Positions 60,324 to 64,000 of a stretch of DNA of 64,000 nucleotides are shown here, piece after piece. Position numbers and translations under genes: made by a program. Location: assembly GCA_944989445.1 (NCBI GenBank), contig CALYLW010000690.1, forward strand, positions 208,501-272,500, given 5' to 3'. Below the pieces are notes generated by a model. That model was given only the letters and a program-made list of their open reading frames with translations. It searched no databases and was not told where the DNA came from. This stretch comes from Ampullaceana balthica (taxonomy: Eukaryota > Mollusca > Gastropoda > Lymnaeidae). Position 1 is the first letter of the stretch, and every line of letters begins with the position of its first letter.

Positions 60324-63300
60324 GGGACCTATCAGGAGAGTGTTGGCTAGGAAACATCTGTTACTGTGTAGTCTATAGCACGGGACCTATCAGGAGAGTG
60401 TTGGCTAGGAAACATCTGTTACTGTGTAGTCTATAGCACGGGACCTATCAGGAGAGTGTTGGCTAGGGAACATCTGTTACTGTGTAGTCTATAGCACGGG
60501 ACCTATCAGGAGAGTGTTGGCTAGGGAACATCTGTTACTGTGTAGTCTATAGCACGGGACCTATCAGGAGAGTGTTGGCTAGGAAACATCTGTTACTGTG
60601 TAGTCTATAGCACGGGACCTATCAGGAGAGTGTTGGCTAGGGAACATCTGTTACAATGTAGTCTATAGCACGGGACCTATCAGGAGAGTGTTGGCTAGGG
60701 AACATCTGTTACTGTGTAGTCTATAGCACGGGACCTATCAGGAGAGTGTTGGCTAGGGAACATCTGTTACTGTGTAGTCTATAGCACGGGACCTATCAGG
60801 AGAGTGTTGGCTAGGAAACATCTGTTACTGTGTAGTCTATAGCACGGAACCTATCAGGAGAGTGTTGGCTAGGGAACATCTGTTACAGGGTACACTGGGT
60901 AGTATATATCACGGGACCTATCAGGAGAGTGTGGCTAGGGAACATCTGTTACAGTGTAGTCTATAGCACGGGACCTATCAGGAGAGTGTTGGCTAGGAAA
61001 CATCTGTTACTGTGTAGTCTATAGCACGGGACCTATCAGGAGAGTGTTGGCTAGGGACATCTGTTACTGTGTAGTCTATAGCACGGGACCTATCAGGAGA
61101 GTGTTGGCTAGGGAACATCTGTTACAGGGTACACTGGGTAGTATATATCACGGGACCTATCAGGAGAGTGTTGGCTAGGGAACATCTGTTACTGTGTAGT
61201 CTATAGCACGGGACCTATCAGGAGAGTGTTGGCTAGGGAACATCTGTTACAGGGTACACTGGGTAGTATATATCACGGGACCTATCAGGAGAGTGTGGCT
61301 AGGGAACATCTGTTACTGTGTAGTCTATAGCACGGGACCTATCAGGAGAGTGTTGGCTAGGGAACATCTGTTACAGGGTACACTGGGTAGTATATATCAC
61401 GGGACCTATCAGGAGAGTGTGGCTAGGGAACATCTGTTACAGTGTAGTCTATAGCACGGGACCTATCAGGAGAGTGTTGGCTAGGAAACATCTGTTACTG
61501 TGTAGTCTATAGCACGGGACCTATCAGGAGAGTGTTGGCTAGGGAACATCTGTTACTGTGTAGTCTATAGCACGGGACCTATCAGGAGAGTGTTGGCTAG
61601 GGAACATCTGTTACTGTGTAGTCTATAGCACGGGACCTATCAGGAGAGTGTTGGCTAGGAAACATCTGTTACTGTGTAGTCTATATCACGGGACCTATCA
61701 GGAGAGTGTTGGCTAGGGAACATCTGTTACTGTGTAGTCTATAGCACGGGACCTATCAGGAGAGTGTTGGCTAGGGAACATCTGTTACTGTGTAGTCTAT
61801 AGCACGGGACCTATCAGGAGAGTGTTGGCTAGGGAACATCTGTTACTGTGTAGTCTATAGCACGGGACCTATCAGGAGAGTGTTGGCTAGGGAACATCTG
61901 TTACTGTGTAGTCTATAGCACGGGACCTATCAGGAGAGTGTTGGCTAGGGAACATCTGTTACTGTGTAGTCTATAGCACGGGACCTATCAGGAGAGTGTT
62001 GGCTAGGGAACATCTGTTACAGTGTAGTCTATAGCACGGGACCTATCAGGAGAGTGTTGGCTAGGGAACATCTGTTACAGGGTACACTGGGTAGTATATA
62101 GCACGGGACCTATCAGGAGAGTGTTGGCTAGGGAACATCTGTTACAGGGTACACTGGGTAGTATATATCACGGGACCTATCAGGAGAGTGTTGGCTAGGG
62201 AACATCTGTTACAGTGTAGTCTATATCACGGGACCTATCAGGAGAGTGTTGGCTAGGGAACATCTGTTACAGTGTAGTCTATAGCACGGGACCTATCAGG
62301 AGAGTGTTGGCTAGGGAACATCTGTTACAGTGTAGTCTATAGCACGGGACCTATCAGGAGAGTGTTGGCTAGGGAACATCTGTTACAGTGTAGTCTATAG
62401 CACGGGACCTATCAGGAGAGTGTGGCTAGGGAACATCTGTTACAGTGTAGTCTATAGCACGGGACCTATCAGGAGAGTGTTGGCTAGGGAACATCTGTTA
62501 CAGTGTAGTCTATAGCACGGGACCTATCAGGAGAGTGTTGGCTAGGGAACATCTGTTACAGTGTAGTCTATAGCACGGGACCTATGAGGAGAGTGTTGGC
62601 TAGGGAACATCTGTTACAGTGTAGTCTATAGCACGGGACCTATCAGGAGAGTGTTGGCTAGGGAACATCTGTTACAGTGTAGTCTATAGCACGGGACCTA
62701 TCAGGAGAGTGTGGCTAGGGAACATCTGTTACAGTGTAGTCTATAGCACGGGACCTATCAGGAGAGTGTTGGCTAGGGAACATCTGTTACAGTGTAGTCT
62801 ATAGCACGGGACCTATCAGGAGAGTGTTGGCTAGGGAACATCTGTTACAGGGTACACTGGGTAGTATATAGCACGGGACCTATCAGGAGAGTGTTGGCTA
62901 GGGAACATCTGATACAGGGTACACTGGGTAGTATATATCACGGGACCTATCAGGAGAGTGTTGGCTAGGGAACATCTGTTACAGTGTAGTCTATAGCACG
63001 GGACCTATCAGGAGAGTGTTGGCTAGGGAACATCTGTTACAGTGTAGTCTATATCACGGGACCTATCAGGAGAGTGTTGGCTAGGGAACATCTGTTACAG
63101 TGTAGTCTATAGCACGGGACCTATCAGGAGAGTGTGGCTAGGGAACATCTGTTACAGTGTAGTCTATAGCACGGGACCTATCAGGAGAGTGTGGCTAGGG
63201 AACATCTGTTACAGTGTAGTCTATAGCACGGGACCTATCAGGAGAGTGTTGGCTAGGGAACATCTGTTACAGGGTACACTGGGTAGTATATAGCACGGGA

Positions 63301-64000
63301 CCTATCAGGAGAGTGTTGGCTAGGGAACATCTGTTACAGGGTACACTGGGTAGTATATATCACGGGACCTATCAGGAGAGTGTTGGCTAGGGAACATCTG
63401 TTACAGGGTACACTGGGTAGTATATATCACGGGACCTATCAGGAGAGTGTTGGCTAGGGAACATCTGTTACAGTGTAGTCTATATCACGGGACCTATCAG
63501 GAGAGTGTTGGCTAGGGAACATCTGTTACAGGGTACACTGGGTAGTATATATCACGGGACCTATCAGGAGAGTGTTGGCTAGGGAACATCTGTTACAGTG
63601 TAGTCTATATCACGGGACCTATCAGGAGAGTGTTGGCTAGGGAACATCTGTTACAGGGTACACTGGGTAGTATATATCACGGGACCTATCAGGAGAGTGT
63701 TGGCTAGGGAACATCTGTTACAGTGTAGTCTATATCACGGGACCTATCAGGAGAGTGTTGGCTAGGGAACATCTGTTACAGGGTACACTGGGTAGTATAT
63801 ATCACGGGACCTATCAGGAGAGTGTGGCTAGGGAACATCTGTTACAGTGTAGTCTATAGCACGGGACCTATCAGGAGAGTGTGGCTAGGGAACATCTGTT
63901 ACAGTGTAGTCTATAGCACGGGACCTATCAGGAGAGTGTTGGCTAGGGAACATCTGTTACAGTGTAGTCTATAGCAGGGGACCTATCAGGAGAGTGTTGG
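60324..64000. repeat. 58/67-bp minisatellite, 60 or more copies, running off the window
   Basis: Core GGGACCTATCAGGAGAGTGT, TGGCTAGGGAACATCTGTTA. One form continues CTGTGTAGTCTATAGCAC (58 bp), the other AGGGTACACTGGGTAGTATA plus TATCAC (about 67 bp). It begins 15 nt after the exon donor at 60308. Near 63420-63790 the forms alternate strictly as dimers. Confidence 0.97.

Overview
This is a eukaryotic, intron-rich, AT-rich window dominated by repeats. There are no bacterial-type operons and no rRNA, tRNA or CRISPR signals that I can support. The protein matches, the repeat families (hAT elements and their MITEs, a LINE reverse-transcriptase tail) and very abundant minisatellites suggest a lophotrochozoan, most likely a gastropod mollusc; that placement is inference.

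Left half, minus strand (3921-27880): a complete VPS54 gene, encoding a subunit of the GARP tethering complex of the trans-Golgi network. I traced 25 coding exons with GT-AG junctions and consistent phases; they total 2919 nt, or 972 codons plus stop. A tandem zinc-finger-like N-terminal segment precedes the conserved region. The introns hold large minisatellites, a 1.25-kb foldback element, a TA-flanked MITE and two hAT MITEs with target-site duplications. A housekeeping-like promoter candidate lies near 32.55 kb.

Middle (28.3-37 kb): a possible 3-kb element with 178-bp internal repeats and two possible minus-strand exons; a complete but decayed hAT transposon (33486-36242) with an 8-bp target-site duplication; and a LINE fragment from which a 36-bp minisatellite has grown.

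Right half, plus strand (39755-64000): three well-supported phase-compatible exons, plus one weak candidate, of an unrecognised Ser/Thr-rich protein whose gene runs off the window. Its introns hold 14-, 15-, 20-, 31/37-, 44-, 47-, 52- and 58/67-bp arrays, a long hairpin (54541-55114) and more hAT MITEs. By my coordinates, tandem arrays make up more than a quarter of the window.

The main discovery is the relation between minisatellites and VPS54 gene structure. Repeat units contain the gene's own splice sites: donor arrays at 15802-16000 and 23598-23833, and an acceptor array of about 121 copies at 18319-22090. One repeat unit encodes the protein's last 11 residues and stop codon (3717-3955). 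One array-filled intron (10298-11839) is exactly 514 codons long, stop-free and in frame with both flanking exons, so its retention would insert a 514-residue domain.
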